From the NCBI RefSeq assembly GCF_006716345.1, contig NZ_VFOX01000001.1, forward strand, positions 2,914,001-2,978,000: a DNA stretch of 64,000 bases. The letters are read 5' to 3'. Both the position numbers and the translations under genes were made by a program. The notes beneath the pieces were generated by a model, which made no database searches, was not told the origin of the DNA, and saw only the letters and a list, made by a program, of their open reading frames with translations. Within the stretch, counting starts at the first letter, position 1. Every line of letters starts with the position of its first letter. Positions 1-10,686 of the stretch are shown piece after piece. This DNA comes from Microbacterium saperdae (lineage in GTDB: Bacteria; Actinomycetota; Actinomycetes; Actinomycetales; Microbacteriaceae).

Positions 1-173
1 GGAACACGGTTGCCGTTGTCGTCGATGCGACCGGGGCCGACCGCCACGACCTCGCCCTCCTGGGGCTTCTCCTTGGCGGTGTCGGGGATGACCAGGCCAC
101 TCGCGGTGGTCTGCTCGGCCTCGACCTGCTTGATGACGATGCGGTCCTCGAGCGGCTTGATGGAAACCGACAC
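1..173 (-). CDS. groES: Co-chaperonin GroES, 5' part
   Basis: GroES is the heptameric cytoplasmic lid of the GroEL chaperonin. The window holds the first 57 codons only; the gene runs off the left edge. The protein begins [20 protein letters not shown] and contains the mobile-loop stretch [19 protein letters not shown], both typical of GroES. The GTG start at 173 has a purine-rich AAGAAGAGGT sequence just upstream. Two CIRCE operators and a promoter lie between this gene and the methyltransferase gene. groEL may follow outside the window, but that cannot be seen. Confidence 0.95.
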   Translation of the reverse strand, partial: MSVSIKPLEDRIVIKQVEAEQTTASGLVIPDTAKEKPQEGEVVAVGPGRIDDNGNRV

Positions 174-213
174 GGTCTACCTCTTCTTTCTTGACGCTGA
201 CACGAAAGACTTG

Positions 214-240
214 TTCGCACTCTCAACCCGAGAGTGCTAA
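214..240 (-). promoter_or_regulatory. CIRCE operator 1 (HrcA site) of groES
   Basis: On the minus strand the sequence is TTAGCACTC-N9-GAGTGCGAA, one mismatch from the consensus CIRCE inverted repeat bound by the HrcA repressor. It lies just downstream of the -10 box and within the groES leader. Confidence 0.93.
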
Positions 241-243
241 TCC

Positions 244-273
244 AGTCTAGGCGCTCCGCTGGCACTCATGCAA
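244..273 (-). promoter_or_regulatory. groES promoter
   Basis: On the minus strand TTGCAT (268-273) is separated by 18 bp from TAGACT (244-249). The -35 hexamer lies inside the spacer of the upstream CIRCE and the -10 sits just before the downstream CIRCE, so HrcA bound at either site would block RNA polymerase. Confidence 0.75.
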
Positions 274-285
274 TGCGAGTGCCAA
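259..285 (-). promoter_or_regulatory. CIRCE operator 2 (HrcA site) of groES
   Basis: On the plus strand it reads CTGGCACTC-N9-GAGTGCCAA, an inverted repeat matching in 8 of 9 arm positions and close to the CIRCE consensus. Its spacer contains the groES -35 hexamer. Confidence 0.85.
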
Positions 286-325
286 TCGGAGTCGTGCACC
301 GCACGCGATCAGCAGTGCCCGCGGC

Positions 326-331
326 CTAGGC
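326..331 (+). promoter_or_regulatory. -10 element for leaderless methyltransferase gene
   Basis: TAGGCT lies 7 nt before the GTG at 339 and no Shine-Dalgarno sequence is present, so transcription probably starts at or next to the start codon. Confidence 0.6.
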
Positions 332-338
332 TGGGGAC

Positions 339-1556
339 GTGGAGATGTCCGAGCTGCAAGCCCTGTTGACCCCCGACGGCCTGGAGCTGCTCGACGGGCT
401 CGGCCCGATCGAGTCCACCGCGGAGGTGGCGCGCGCAGTGTCGCGGCTGCGCGCCGCCGGCCACTCCCCCGACCTGGTCTCGGCCGTCGTCGGACAGGCG
501 CACCTGCGTACGAAGGCGACCGCGAAGTTCGGCGCGTTCGCGGCACGGATGCTGTTCACCCGCGCCGGACTCGAGCAGGCCACCCGGCTCGGTGTCGCGG
601 TGCGTCATGCCCAGCGCATGCGCCGCGCCGGCATCACGAGTGTCGCCGACCTCGGGTGCGGCATCGGCGGCGATGCGCTGGCCTTCGCCGGCGCCGGACT
701 CGATGTGCTCGCCGTGGACGCCGACGAGGTCACGGCCGCGATCGCAGCGTACAACCTCGCGCCGTTCGGTCCGGTCGACGGCGAAGGAACCGGGGCCGTC
801 GTGCGACACAGCACCGCCGAGGAAGCCGACCTGTCTACCAGCGGCGCGGTGTGGATGGATCCCGCTCGACGCACCTCGGGGCACAGCGAGACCCGTCGCG
901 TCTCGGCCGACGACTACTCACCCTCTTTGGACTGGGCTTTCGACCTCGCCGCGCGCGTTCCGACCGGGATCAAGCTGGGACCGGCGCATGACCGCGATGC
1001 GCTCCCCGACGACGCCGAAGCACAGTGGGTGAGTGCGGACGGCAGCGTGGTGGAACTCGTCGTCTGGACGGGTGCCCTGGCACGATCCGGCGTGCGCCGC
1101 GCGGCCCTGGTGATGCGCGGCGACAAGTCGCACGAGCTGACGGCGGGAGCCGACGCAGAGGACGCATCGACCCGCGAGCTCGGCGCGTTCCTCCACGAGC
1201 CCGACGGCGCGGTGATCCGCGCTCGACTGATCGGCGACGTGGCGCGGAGCCTCGATGCCGGCATGCTCGACCCGCGGATCGCCTATCTCACCTCCGATGC
1301 CGCGGTCACCAGTCCGTTCGTGCAGACATTCCGCGTGCGCGAGACCATGGCCGCGAATCCGAAGGCGATCAGTGCGGTGCTGAAGTCCGAAGGCATCGGC
1401 ACGCTCGAGATCAAGAAGCGCGGCGTCGACATCGACCCCGCGGCGTTCCGCAAGAAGCTCACTCTGCGCGGCGACCGCAGCGCCACCCTGATCCTCGCCC
1501 GGATCGGCGACCAGCGCCGAGCCATCCTCGCCGACCGGGTGCCGCCTGCTGCGTAG
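339..1556 (+). CDS. Class I SAM-dependent methyltransferase, THUMP-like family
   Basis: A 405-residue protein. Residues 103-114 (ADLGCGIGGDAL) form SAM-binding motif I and VLAVDADE (123-130) motif II. A later WMDPARR segment resembles the substrate-side motif of the THUMP-like methyltransferases common in actinobacteria. These are annotated as class I methyltransferases with a C-terminal THUMP-like domain, probably acting on RNA, but the substrate is not known. The GTG at 339 is chosen because a TAGGCT -10 box lies 7 nt upstream (leaderless). It diverges from groES. Confidence 0.85.
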   Translation: MEMSELQALLTPDGLELLDGLGPIESTAEVARAVSRLRAAGHSPDLVSAVVGQAHLRTKATAKFGAFAARMLFTRAGLEQATRLGVAVRHAQRMRRAGITSVADLGCGIGGDALAFAGAGLDVLAVDADEVTAAIAAYNLAPFGPVDGEGTGAVVRHSTAEEADLSTSGAVWMDPARRTSGHSETRRVSADDYSPSLDWAFDLAARVPTGIKLGPAHDRDALPDDAEAQWVSADGSVVELVVWTGALARSGVRRAALVMRGDKSHELTAGADAEDASTRELGAFLHEPDGAVIRARLIGDVARSLDAGMLDPRIAYLTSDAAVTSPFVQTFRVRETMAANPKAISAVLKSEGIGTLEIKKRGVDIDPAAFRKKLTLRGDRSATLILARIGDQRRAILADRVPPAA

Positions 1557-1565
1557 AACCGCCGC

Positions 1566-2825
1566 TCAGCCCTTCGAGTCGGTGGACGGCGGGACGACCT
1601 CGATCGGGTCGCCGTACTCGCCGCCGAGCTCGAGCCGTGAACCGTCGAGTCGCATCTCACCGTCCGTGGACACCGAGATCGATTCGGGATCGTGGATGAT
1701 CGTGAGGTACGGCGTCTGACTCGGCGTGTACTCGACTTCCAGGCTCCAGATCGCGGACGCGTCGAGCTCCCCACCCGGCACGACCTCGTCGTCTGACACG
1801 TACACGGCGATGCCGTCGGAGAGTGCATCCTCGTTCGGACGGCACGTCGATCGGCCCTCCGCGCCATCGACGATGAGACAGGTCTCCGAGCCGTTGCCGT
1901 TCCACCGGTCGATGAGCCACACCGGTCGCTCGCGGAAGTACCCGACGACGGCGAGGTTCATGGCCTCGTCTCCGTCCATCAGCTCCTGGGCCCGCGCGCG
2001 CTCCGCACCGGCGAACTGCTCGAGCACGCCGTAGGACTGATCCCACCGCTGGATGCTGACGAGCGGCACACCCGCGGTGGAGTACATCAGGTAGGCCATG
2101 ACCCCGGTCGGCGCCTCGTCCCCCTCACCGGGGACCATCGTCATCGCGGAAAGACTGAAGGTCGTCAGGTCGTCGAAGGGCTGGCAGTTCTCGCCGGATT
2201 GCTTCGCCACGTCGAGCACGAGGCAGATGTCGGCGCCGTCGCTCTTCGTGCCGTACCAGACCAGCGCGTCGTCATCCTGGCCGACGGCGCGCACCGAGCC
2301 CTCGTCGTACCCGCCCTTCTCGTATAGTTCGAGTTTGCGCTGCTGCTGGGCCTCGGTCAGCGGGATGTCGTCACCGCGGCTGCCGAACAACGCCCACCCC
2401 GCGCCGATGCCGATCGCCAGCAGCAGAACGGCGGCGACGGTGATCACTCCCCCGTGTCCGCGCAGCAGTGCGCGGAGGCGGGCGACGCCTCCGGGTGCGT
2501 CGGCGGCGGTGTCGCCGCCATCGTCGGAGGGCGTCGCGGAGCCGCCCTCATCAGAAACCGTGGCCCATCCCGCAGCAGCGTCCGGGCCGGGACCCCCGGC
2601 ATCCACCGCGACGGTCCCCCGGTCAGCGGGAGGACGCTCCGGCGCGAGAGGTGCGACCGGGAGCACGGGCACCGACGCGACGGACGCCGCCGACACCGAC
2701 GCGACCACCGCGCGCTCCAGTTCCCGCAGTCGTCGCGCCTCCGCATCCGTCAGGCCGCCGTCGCGACCGTAGGCCTTCCGCTGCAGCTCACGCAGCTCCG
2801 CCTGCTCACTCTTCGACGACACCAT
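1566..2825 (-). CDS. Single-pass membrane protein of unknown function, paralogue A
   Basis: I do not recognise a named family. The 419-residue protein has a charged N-terminus with the motif LRELQRKAYGRDGGLTDAEA (residues 11-30), a Pro/Ala/Asp-rich linker, one membrane segment (about 126-147), and an outside domain beginning LTEAQQQRKLELYEKGGYDEGSVRAVG. It is clearly paralogous to the next gene upstream, which shares the same layout and motifs. The ATG at 2825 has GAGAGGG about 11 nt upstream; a GTG at 2837 is an alternative. It overlaps the upstream gene by 20 nt, so the two are probably co-transcribed. Confidence 0.75.
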   Translation of the reverse strand: MVSSKSEQAELRELQRKAYGRDGGLTDAEARRLRELERAVVASVSAASVASVPVLPVAPLAPERPPADRGTVAVDAGGPGPDAAAGWATVSDEGGSATPSDDGGDTAADAPGGVARLRALLRGHGGVITVAAVLLLAIGIGAGWALFGSRGDDIPLTEAQQQRKLELYEKGGYDEGSVRAVGQDDDALVWYGTKSDGADICLVLDVAKQSGENCQPFDDLTTFSLSAMTMVPGEGDEAPTGVMAYLMYSTAGVPLVSIQRWDQSYGVLEQFAGAERARAQELMDGDEAMNLAVVGYFRERPVWLIDRWNGNGSETCLIVDGAEGRSTCRPNEDALSDGIAVYVSDDEVVPGGELDASAIWSLEVEYTPSQTPYLTIIHDPESISVSTDGEMRLDGSRLELGGEYGDPIEVVPPSTDSKG

Positions 2826-3900
2826 GCTCGAACGCACCCTCTCGAGTGATCACCAGGTTGGTGCCGTGATTCGAGGTGAACTGCCATTCGACGCGCGTCG
2901 ACTGCGCCGTCGCCGCATCGACGTGCTCGACCCAGAGCCCCTCGCCGGCCGCGGGATCCGCACAGCGGATGTCCGCGACGCCCGCAGTCATGCCGTAGAT
3001 CAGGCACTGCGTCGACTCCTCTGTGCGCACCGCCGTCCAGATCGGGATCTCGTCGTCGTAGCCGACCACCCAGACCGTGCGCGCATCGAATCCCTGGGCG
3101 ACCAGCGTCTCGGCGAAGCGCGCCTCCTCGTCGTTCGCATACGAGCTCGTCATCGCTTCGGGGTCGTACTCGTAGCTGTCCGAGACCACCGCGGGCTCGC
3201 CGGCAGCGGTGAGGATCATCTGCGCCGTGACCTCCGTCTGCCCCTCACCCCGCTCGACCATCAGGGTGCCGTAGAGCCCGCTGTCGCGCACGACCGTGCT
3301 GGTGTCGCACTCCGAGGTCGTGTGAGCGCCGTCCCCCAGCACGAGGCAGGTGAGGCTTCCGTCCTTCTTCGTCGCGATCCAGAGCACCACGCCCGCCTCG
3401 ACGGCGACGGCGCGCAGCGAACCCTGGTCATACGTCGCCTCACCCATGATCTCGCGCTGCCACTCCTGTTGAGCGGGTGTGAGTGCCACCGCTTCGGCTC
3501 CTCCTCGCCCGAACAGGACCCCGCCGAGGCCGATGCCGATGCCGAGCACGACGGCGACGCCGATCAGCATCGGACGCCAGCGTTCACGCAGCAGGACCGG
3601 GAAGGACGCCGTCCTCGCACCGTGCGCGCCGGAGTCGACGGTCTCGGCGGTCGCTGCGGCAGCGGTCGGCTCCGCGTTCTGGCGCAGGTCGTGGAGAGGG
3701 CGGGCGACGGCATCCGTCGCCTCGGGGATCATCGGCTCGACTGCGGGGATCCCGTCGGCCGCGCCTTTCGCGTCCCGCTCGGCCCGGCGCTGCACCAGTT
3801 GATCCAGTCGTGCGGCGTCCGAGGCGGTCAGTCCCCCGCCACGCCCGTAGGCGCGCGCCTGCAGAGCTCTCAGCTCGATGACCTCATCGTCATCCGGCAT
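2806..3900 (-). CDS. Single-pass membrane protein of unknown function, paralogue B
   Basis: A 364-residue tandem paralogue of the gene that follows it. It has an N-terminal motif LRALQARAYGRGGGLTASDA (residues 10-29), a membrane segment at about 110-130, and an exported domain that starts LTPAQQEWQREIMGEATYDQ and then reads GSLRAVAVEAGVVLWIATK. Cysteines in the exported part (TCLVLG, SECDT, QCLIYG, IRCADP) match cysteines in paralogue A and may form disulfides. It lies directly downstream of the small membrane protein gene. No function can be assigned. Confidence 0.75.
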   Translation of the reverse strand: MPDDDEVIELRALQARAYGRGGGLTASDAARLDQLVQRRAERDAKGAADGIPAVEPMIPEATDAVARPLHDLRQNAEPTAAAATAETVDSGAHGARTASFPVLLRERWRPMLIGVAVVLGIGIGLGGVLFGRGGAEAVALTPAQQEWQREIMGEATYDQGSLRAVAVEAGVVLWIATKKDGSLTCLVLGDGAHTTSECDTSTVVRDSGLYGTLMVERGEGQTEVTAQMILTAAGEPAVVSDSYEYDPEAMTSSYANDEEARFAETLVAQGFDARTVWVVGYDDEIPIWTAVRTEESTQCLIYGMTAGVADIRCADPAAGEGLWVEHVDAATAQSTRVEWQFTSNHGTNLVITREGAFEHGVVEE

Positions 3901-3904
3901 CCGC

Positions 3905-4399
3905 TTATCCCAGCCTCTCGAACTGCATGCCGGCCCACACCAGCCAGCCCAGGCTGTAGACGGTGGCGCAGAGACTGAGGACCAGGGCCCATCGTGCGAT
4001 CGCGCGGCTCTCGACCGGACGACGCAGCGACATGATCGATGCGATCACAGCGACGACCGCGAGCGGAATCCCCCAGCCGACGAAGAACGACGCCACGAGG
4101 GCGACGATCGCGGCGAGCAGCGCCCAGGGCGCCAAGCGGGCATCGTCGACGCCGAGCGCTCCGGTCGACGGCTCCCACGCGGTCTCCTGATCGTCGTCGA
4201 TCACCGGACCGGTGGCCACGACGGGCTCGATCCCCACCGGTCCCGTCGGGAGTCTGGTGTAGCCGTCACGCCGCGCGCCGGGCAGTCGCGCGGCGCCCGC
4301 AGGGCGTTCCACCTCGTCGCTCGGGCGGTCGATGCTCGTGGGAGTGGAGCCGGCATCCGCACCAGGATCCCGCGGACCATCCGCGTGCGGGTCGCTCAT
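3905..4399 (-). CDS. Small membrane protein, DUF4190-like
   Basis: A 164-residue protein with an unstructured Asp/Pro-rich N-terminal half (about 90 residues) followed by two to three hydrophobic segments ([53 protein letters not shown]). This layout resembles DUF4190-type membrane proteins; function unknown. The ATG at 4399 overlaps the tsaD stop as ATGA, so translation is probably coupled to tsaD. Longer readings extending upstream lie inside tsaD and are not supported. Confidence 0.7.
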   Translation of the reverse strand: MSDPHADGPRDPGADAGSTPTSIDRPSDEVERPAGAARLPGARRDGYTRLPTGPVGIEPVVATGPVIDDDQETAWEPSTGALGVDDARLAPWALLAAIVALVASFFVGWGIPLAVVAVIASIMSLRRPVESRAIARWALVLSLCATVYSLGWLVWAGMQFERLG

Positions 4400-5463
4400 G
4401 TCAGCACCGCTTCGTCGACCTGGATCTCGGTCACCGGCAGCGTGGAATCCGCGCCGAAGGCCAGGGTCGACGGCTGCCGCCCCGCCGAGATCAGCTCCGC
4501 GGCGAGCGCCGCGATCATCGCGCCGTTGTCGGTGCAGAGCGAGAGCGGCGGGATCCGCACGGTCACCCCCGCGGCGGAGGCTCGTTCCAGCGCGACATCG
4601 CGCAGGCGGCGGTTGGCGATGACGCCGCCGCCGAGCAGCAGCCGAGGGACTCCGAGGTCGGCGCACGCCGCGAGGGCCTTCGTGACGAGCACGTCCACGA
4701 CCGCTTCGCGGAAACTGGCGGCGACATCGGCGACGGGGACTTCGACGCCGTCGGCTTCGCAGCGCTCCACCCAGCGCGCGACGGCCGTCTTGAGCCCGGA
4801 GAAGGAGAAGTCGTAGCGATGTTTCGCCAGGTCGGATGCGCGGGAGAGCCCACGGGGGAACCGGATGGCGTTCGGGTCTCCCTCGAGCGCAGCGCGGTCG
4901 ATCTCGGGACCACCGGGGTACGGGAGGGAGAGCAGGCGCGCGACCTTGTCGAACGCCTCACCGGCCGCGTCATCCATGGTCTCGCCGAGCAGCTCGACAT
5001 CGGTGGTCAGGTCGCGAACGTGCAGCAACGAGGTGTGTCCGCCCGATACCAGCAGCGCGATCGTCGGGTACTCCAGAGGTTCGGAGTCGGCCGTGAGGAT
5101 GTCGGCCGCGATGTGACCCACCAGGTGGTTCACGGCATAGAGCGGCTTGCCCAGCGAGACGGCGAGACCCTTCGCCGCGCCGACCCCGACCATGAGCGCC
5201 CCGGCGAGACCGGGGCCGCTGGTCACGGCGACCGCATCGAGATCGTCGAGCCCGACGCCCGCCTCGGCGAGCGCGGCCTCGATCGACGGCTGCAGCGCCT
5301 CCAGGTGCGCGCGGGCCGCGACCTCCGGGACCACACCGCCATAGCGGGCATGCTCGTCCATGCTCGAGGCGATCGTGTTGGACAGCAACGTGCGACCACG
5401 GACGATTCCGATACCGGTCTCGTCACAGCTCGTCTCGATACCGAGCACCAGCGGCTCGCTCAT
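4396..5463 (-). CDS. tsaD: tRNA N6-threonylcarbamoyladenosine transferase TsaD
   Basis: TsaD transfers the threonylcarbamoyl group from TC-AMP to A37 of ANN-decoding tRNAs, working with TsaB and TsaE. The 355-residue protein starts [20 protein letters not shown], the family signature. The metal ligands are H113 and H117 in NHLVGH, and an ASKH-fold glycine-rich segment ([10 protein letters not shown]) follows. Length is normal. It overlaps rimI by 4 nt and sits in the tsaE-tsaB-rimI-tsaD order common in actinobacteria. Confidence 0.97.
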   Translation of the reverse strand: MSEPLVLGIETSCDETGIGIVRGRTLLSNTIASSMDEHARYGGVVPEVAARAHLEALQPSIEAALAEAGVGLDDLDAVAVTSGPGLAGALMVGVGAAKGLAVSLGKPLYAVNHLVGHIAADILTADSEPLEYPTIALLVSGGHTSLLHVRDLTTDVELLGETMDDAAGEAFDKVARLLSLPYPGGPEIDRAALEGDPNAIRFPRGLSRASDLAKHRYDFSFSGLKTAVARWVERCEADGVEVPVADVAASFREAVVDVLVTKALAACADLGVPRLLLGGGVIANRRLRDVALERASAAGVTVRIPPLSLCTDNGAMIAALAAELISAGRQPSTLAFGADSTLPVTEIQVDEAVLT

Positions 5464-5951
5464 GCGTTCGCCTCCTCGGCCGATCCGGACGACGGCACCG
5501 CGCGGCGCCGCAGGTCGACGCGCATCACGACCGCGTCGACGTCGTCCGGCTGATAGTAGTGCGGGCGGCGCCCGATCTCCTCGAATCCCTCCGAGAGGTA
5601 GAGCCCCTCCGCTGTCGGATTGTCGGCGCGCACCTCGAGGAACACCTCGCGCGCGCCGCGGTCCGCCGCCGCGTCCAGGAGTGCACGCAGCAGGGCGCGA
5701 CCCCGGCCGGCGCCCCGGTGATCCGCGTCCAGCGCGATGGTCTGGATATCGGCGTCCGCGCTGCCCTGCAGGGCGCGCACCCCGCCGTAGCCGATGATGG
5801 CTCCCTCATGCTCGTCGACGAGATAGCGTCCGTGCGGACTGGCGAGTTCGGCTGCCATGCTCTCGGCGCTCCAGGCATCGCTCGGGAAGGAGCGGTTCTC
5901 GATGAGCATGATCGCGTCGAGGTCGGCCGGCGTCGCCGCCCGCAGAGTCAT
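5460..5951 (-). CDS. rimI: Ribosomal-protein-alanine N-acetyltransferase RimI
   Basis: A GNAT-fold acetyltransferase of 163 residues that in E. coli acetylates the N-terminus of ribosomal protein S18. The acetyl-CoA loop is visible as [19 protein letters not shown], preceded by the strand DIQTIAL. The C-terminal segment [20 protein letters not shown] is typical of RimI. It lies between tsaB and tsaD with 4-nt overlaps on both sides. Substrate in this organism is inferred from context. Confidence 0.9.
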   Translation of the reverse strand: MTLRAATPADLDAIMLIENRSFPSDAWSAESMAAELASPHGRYLVDEHEGAIIGYGGVRALQGSADADIQTIALDADHRGAGRGRALLRALLDAAADRGAREVFLEVRADNPTAEGLYLSEGFEEIGRRPHYYQPDDVDAVVMRVDLRRRAVPSSGSAEEANA

Positions 5952-6568
5952 GAGCCCACCCGCTTGGGCACGCCGGGGACGCGCACGTCCGGCTGGCGCA
6001 GATACAACGGCTCGGAATCCCCCAGCTCGCGCCCCGCGGCCACGGCCCTCGCACCGACCTTCGCGAGGTCGACCGCCGAGAGCGACGCGACATCGAGTCG
6101 GCGGATGCTCCCGAGGTGCGCATCGGATTCGGCCTGCGGAACGAGCAGGGTCTCGGCGACGACCTTCGGGATGCCGTCGTCATCCGTCCCGTCGAAGACC
6201 GTGATCGCGACCTCACGCCGTCGCGCATCGGTGACGACCGCGAAGGGGCCGTCGACGCCATCGGACTCGATCGCCGTGAGAGCGGCCGCATAGTGGCTCG
6301 GGACAGGGACCACCGGGATGCCCCGCCCCAGTGCGAAGGCGCGGGAAGTGGCGATGCCGATGCGCAGACCGGTGAACGGTCCGGGCCCCATGCCGGCGAC
6401 GACCAGGCTGATCGCATCGTCCGTGTCATCGAGCACCTGCACGAGCAGGTCGCCGATGACCTCGGCGTGGCCGAGGGGGTCGACCGCCGCGGCTTCGGAC
6501 CAGGAGGAGCCGTCGGGATCGACGACAGCGACGGCTGTTCCCAGAGAGGTGTCGACGGCGAGGATCAC
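5948..6568 (-). CDS. tsaB: t6A biosynthesis protein TsaB
   Basis: TsaB is the inactive ASKH-fold partner that scaffolds TsaD in threonylcarbamoylation of tRNA. The 206-residue protein begins MILAVDTSLGTAVAVVDPDG and carries the family motif VAGMGPGPFTGLRIGIA. It overlaps rimI by 4 nt. Upstream, 123 nt separate it from tsaE; I see no gene or obvious signal in that gap. Confidence 0.93.
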   Translation of the reverse strand: MILAVDTSLGTAVAVVDPDGSSWSEAAAVDPLGHAEVIGDLLVQVLDDTDDAISLVVAGMGPGPFTGLRIGIATSRAFALGRGIPVVPVPSHYAAALTAIESDGVDGPFAVVTDARRREVAITVFDGTDDDGIPKVVAETLLVPQAESDAHLGSIRRLDVASLSAVDLAKVGARAVAAGRELGDSEPLYLRQPDVRVPGVPKRVGS

Positions 6569-6691
6569 CCCTCCAGGGTAGTCGGCGTTCCCGACTCAGG
6601 AGGTCGGTGCCGTGCTGTCATGCGCATCGCCGGAGTCAGCGCCGCACGCCGGACGGCGGTGGCATCGATCCTGAGTCGTGGACGCGCGGCC

Positions 6692-7177
6692 TCAGCGTGC
6701 GCCGCGCGTGATGGTCACGATCCGCGGGGCGTCGGCATCCAGCTCAGACGGATCCATATCGCCGCCGGCCGCTCCGACCGGGCGCTCCAGCTCGATGTCC
6801 CACCACGACTCCGCGAGGTCCTCGGCCATGCCACGACCCCACTCGATCACGACGACGGAGCGCGCGAGGTCGAGGTCGAGGTCGTCGAGCTCCGCGCCGG
6901 TGCCGAGCCGGTAGGCGTCGACGTGCACCAGCGGCGCCCTGCCGACCAGCGACGGGTGGGTGCGGGCGATCACGAAGGTCGGACTCTGCACTGGACCCCG
7001 CACGCCGAGCCCCTCCGCCAGGCCGCGGGTGAACGTCGTCTTGCCCGCCCCCAGCGGTCCGGTCAGGATCAGGAGATCGCCGGCCTCCAACTGCTCGCCG
7101 ATGCGCAGGCCGAGCTGCTCCATCGCCTCGGAGGTCGCGACCTCCGCGCGGCCCAGGAACGAGGCGTCCAGGCTCAC
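6692..7177 (-). CDS. tsaE: t6A biosynthesis ATPase TsaE
   Basis: TsaE is the P-loop ATPase that drives turnover of the TsaBD complex. The 161-residue protein has the Walker A motif LTGPLGAGKTTFTRGLAEGL and the downstream VHVDAYRLG segment typical of the family. It overlaps alr by 4 nt. Confidence 0.94.
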   Translation of the reverse strand: MSLDASFLGRAEVATSEAMEQLGLRIGEQLEAGDLLILTGPLGAGKTTFTRGLAEGLGVRGPVQSPTFVIARTHPSLVGRAPLVHVDAYRLGTGAELDDLDLDLARSVVVIEWGRGMAEDLAESWWDIELERPVGAAGGDMDPSELDADAPRIVTITRGAR

Positions 7178-8280
7178 GAGGACTTCCGTGGCACGCGTGC
7201 GCCGATGCGTGTGACGATCTCGTAGTTGATCGTGCTCGCCGCCTGCGCCCAGTCCGCCGCCGAGGGCACACCGAGCGTGGGGTCGCCGAACAGCACGACC
7301 TCGTCGCCGATCGACACCGGAGTGTCGCCGACGTCGACCACGAACTGGTCCATGGCGATGCGTCCGACGTTGGTGAAGCGGCGGCCGGCGATGCTCACCG
7401 GCAGCTTTCCCGAGGCGTGACGCGGAACGCCGTCGGCGTATCCCAGGGGCACGAGCACGAGGGTCGTGTCGCGATCGGTGCGGTGGTCGTAACCGTACGA
7501 GACTCCGGTGCCGGCAGGGACTCGACGGACGGCGGCGACTGCGCCGCGCAGCGTCATGGCCGGTCGCAGCCCCAGTTCGGCGGAGCTGCGGTCGTCGAAG
7601 GGCGACAGGCCGTAGATCCCGACGCCGACGCGGACGGCGTCGAGCCGCATCTCCGGCAGGTCGATCGCGGCGGCGGTCGCGGCGATGTGGCGGATCTCAG
7701 GGCGGATGCCGAACGAAGCCGCAGCGGTCACGCCATCCTCGAACTTCGCGAGCGCCGCGCGGTCGTCGTCGAGCGAGGTGTTCGAGAGGTGGCTGAAGAG
7801 GCCCACGACGCGGAGCCGTCCGATCCGCTCCAGTCGCGCGGCCTCCGCCAGCACCCTCCCCCAGTCCGCCGGGGCGATGCCGTTGCGTGACAGCCCGGTC
7901 TCGAACTTCAGGTGCACCCCGACCGGGCGGTCGACGCTGGCCACTCGCGCGGCGGCCTCGAGCTGGTCGAAGGAGGAGATGCCGAGCTCGATGTTCTCCG
8001 CGGCCGCCTGCGCGAACGTCTCCCCTGGTGCGTGCAGCCAGGCCAGGAGAGGGGCTGTGATCCCCTGGCGGCGCAGATCGAGAGCCTCGGGGATCTCGGC
8101 CACGCCGAGCCGTGTCGCTCCTCCGGAGAGGGCGGCGACGGCCGCCGCCGCCGCACCATGCCCGTAGGCGTTGGCCTTGACGACCGCGATGACCTCGACG
8201 CCCGTGAGACGTCGGAAATGGCGCACGTTGTCGGCGATCGCATCGAGGTCGATCGTCGCTTCACGGAACGGGACGGTCAC
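7174..8280 (-). CDS. alr: Alanine racemase
   Basis: A PLP enzyme interconverting L- and D-alanine to supply D-Ala for peptidoglycan. The 368-residue protein has the cofactor lysine K35 in VVKANAYGHG and, in the C-terminal beta domain, the catalytic-tyrosine region GTGVSYGYDHRT followed by VPLGYADGVPR. Length is normal. It overlaps tsaE downstream and acpS upstream by 4 nt each. Confidence 0.97.
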   Translation of the reverse strand: MTVPFREATIDLDAIADNVRHFRRLTGVEVIAVVKANAYGHGAAAAAVAALSGGATRLGVAEIPEALDLRRQGITAPLLAWLHAPGETFAQAAAENIELGISSFDQLEAAARVASVDRPVGVHLKFETGLSRNGIAPADWGRVLAEAARLERIGRLRVVGLFSHLSNTSLDDDRAALAKFEDGVTAAASFGIRPEIRHIAATAAAIDLPEMRLDAVRVGVGIYGLSPFDDRSSAELGLRPAMTLRGAVAAVRRVPAGTGVSYGYDHRTDRDTTLVLVPLGYADGVPRHASGKLPVSIAGRRFTNVGRIAMDQFVVDVGDTPVSIGDEVVLFGDPTLGVPSAADWAQAASTINYEIVTRIGARVPRKSS

Positions 8281-8636
8281 AGCGGTGCTCCTTCGGCGAC
8301 GACGAACGCGGTGGCGAGGCCCGCGTCGTGGGACATGGTCAGGTGCAGTCGGCTGATCCCGCGCTCCTCGATCACCTGCGCGGTCGATCCGGAGAGCACG
8401 AAGTGCGGACGCCCCGAGGGTTCGGAGGCGATCTCGATCTCGGTCCAGTGCACGCCGTCGGAGCCGCCGAGCGACTTGATCAGCGCTTCCTTCGCGGCAT
8501 AGCGCGCAGCGAGCGACGGGAGCCGGAGGCCGCGTTCTGAGGGTGCGAAGAGCCGCTCCAAGAGGCGCGGAGTCCGCTCGAGCGTCCGCTCGAACCGCGG
8601 GATGTCCACGAGGTCAATGCCGGTCCCGATGATCAC
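8277..8636 (-). CDS. acpS: Holo-[acyl-carrier-protein] synthase
   Basis: AcpS transfers 4'-phosphopantetheine from CoA to apo-ACP. The 119-residue protein starts MIIGTGIDLVDIPRFERTLE, containing the Mg2+-binding Asp of the GIDLVD motif, and carries RYAAKEALIKSLGG with the second acidic ligand. It overlaps alr by 4 nt and is transcribed after glmS, from which it is separated by a 140-nt gap containing a strong hairpin. Confidence 0.95.
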   Translation of the reverse strand: MIIGTGIDLVDIPRFERTLERTPRLLERLFAPSERGLRLPSLAARYAAKEALIKSLGGSDGVHWTEIEIASEPSGRPHFVLSGSTAQVIEERGISRLHLTMSHDAGLATAFVVAEGAPL

Positions 8637-8703
8637 CCGTTCAGCCTACCCGCGCCCTGCTCTCGGGCTGCGGCGGACGCCCGCGCCGACTGCACCGGAA
8701 ACC

Positions 8704-8747
8704 GACGAGTGCACGGCATCTTCGTGCGAAGACGCCGTGCACTCGTC
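8704..8747 (-). terminator. Long perfect hairpin downstream of glmS
   Basis: Two exact 14-nt arms (8704-8717 GACGAGTGCACGGC and 8734-8747) enclose a smaller CTTC-N4-GAAG stem. The hairpin starts 29 nt after the glmS stop codon. There is no U-run, so it may be a processing or pausing structure rather than a classical intrinsic terminator. Confidence 0.6.
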
Positions 8748-8776
8748 ACGATGCCGTACTCGGCGATCGGACAGGG

Positions 8777-10624
<1,848 letters not shown>

Positions 10625-10686
10625 GGGATCAAGGGTACGGCCGGTTTTTTGCGAGTCGTCCGAACAATACCGCGGACGCCGGGACC

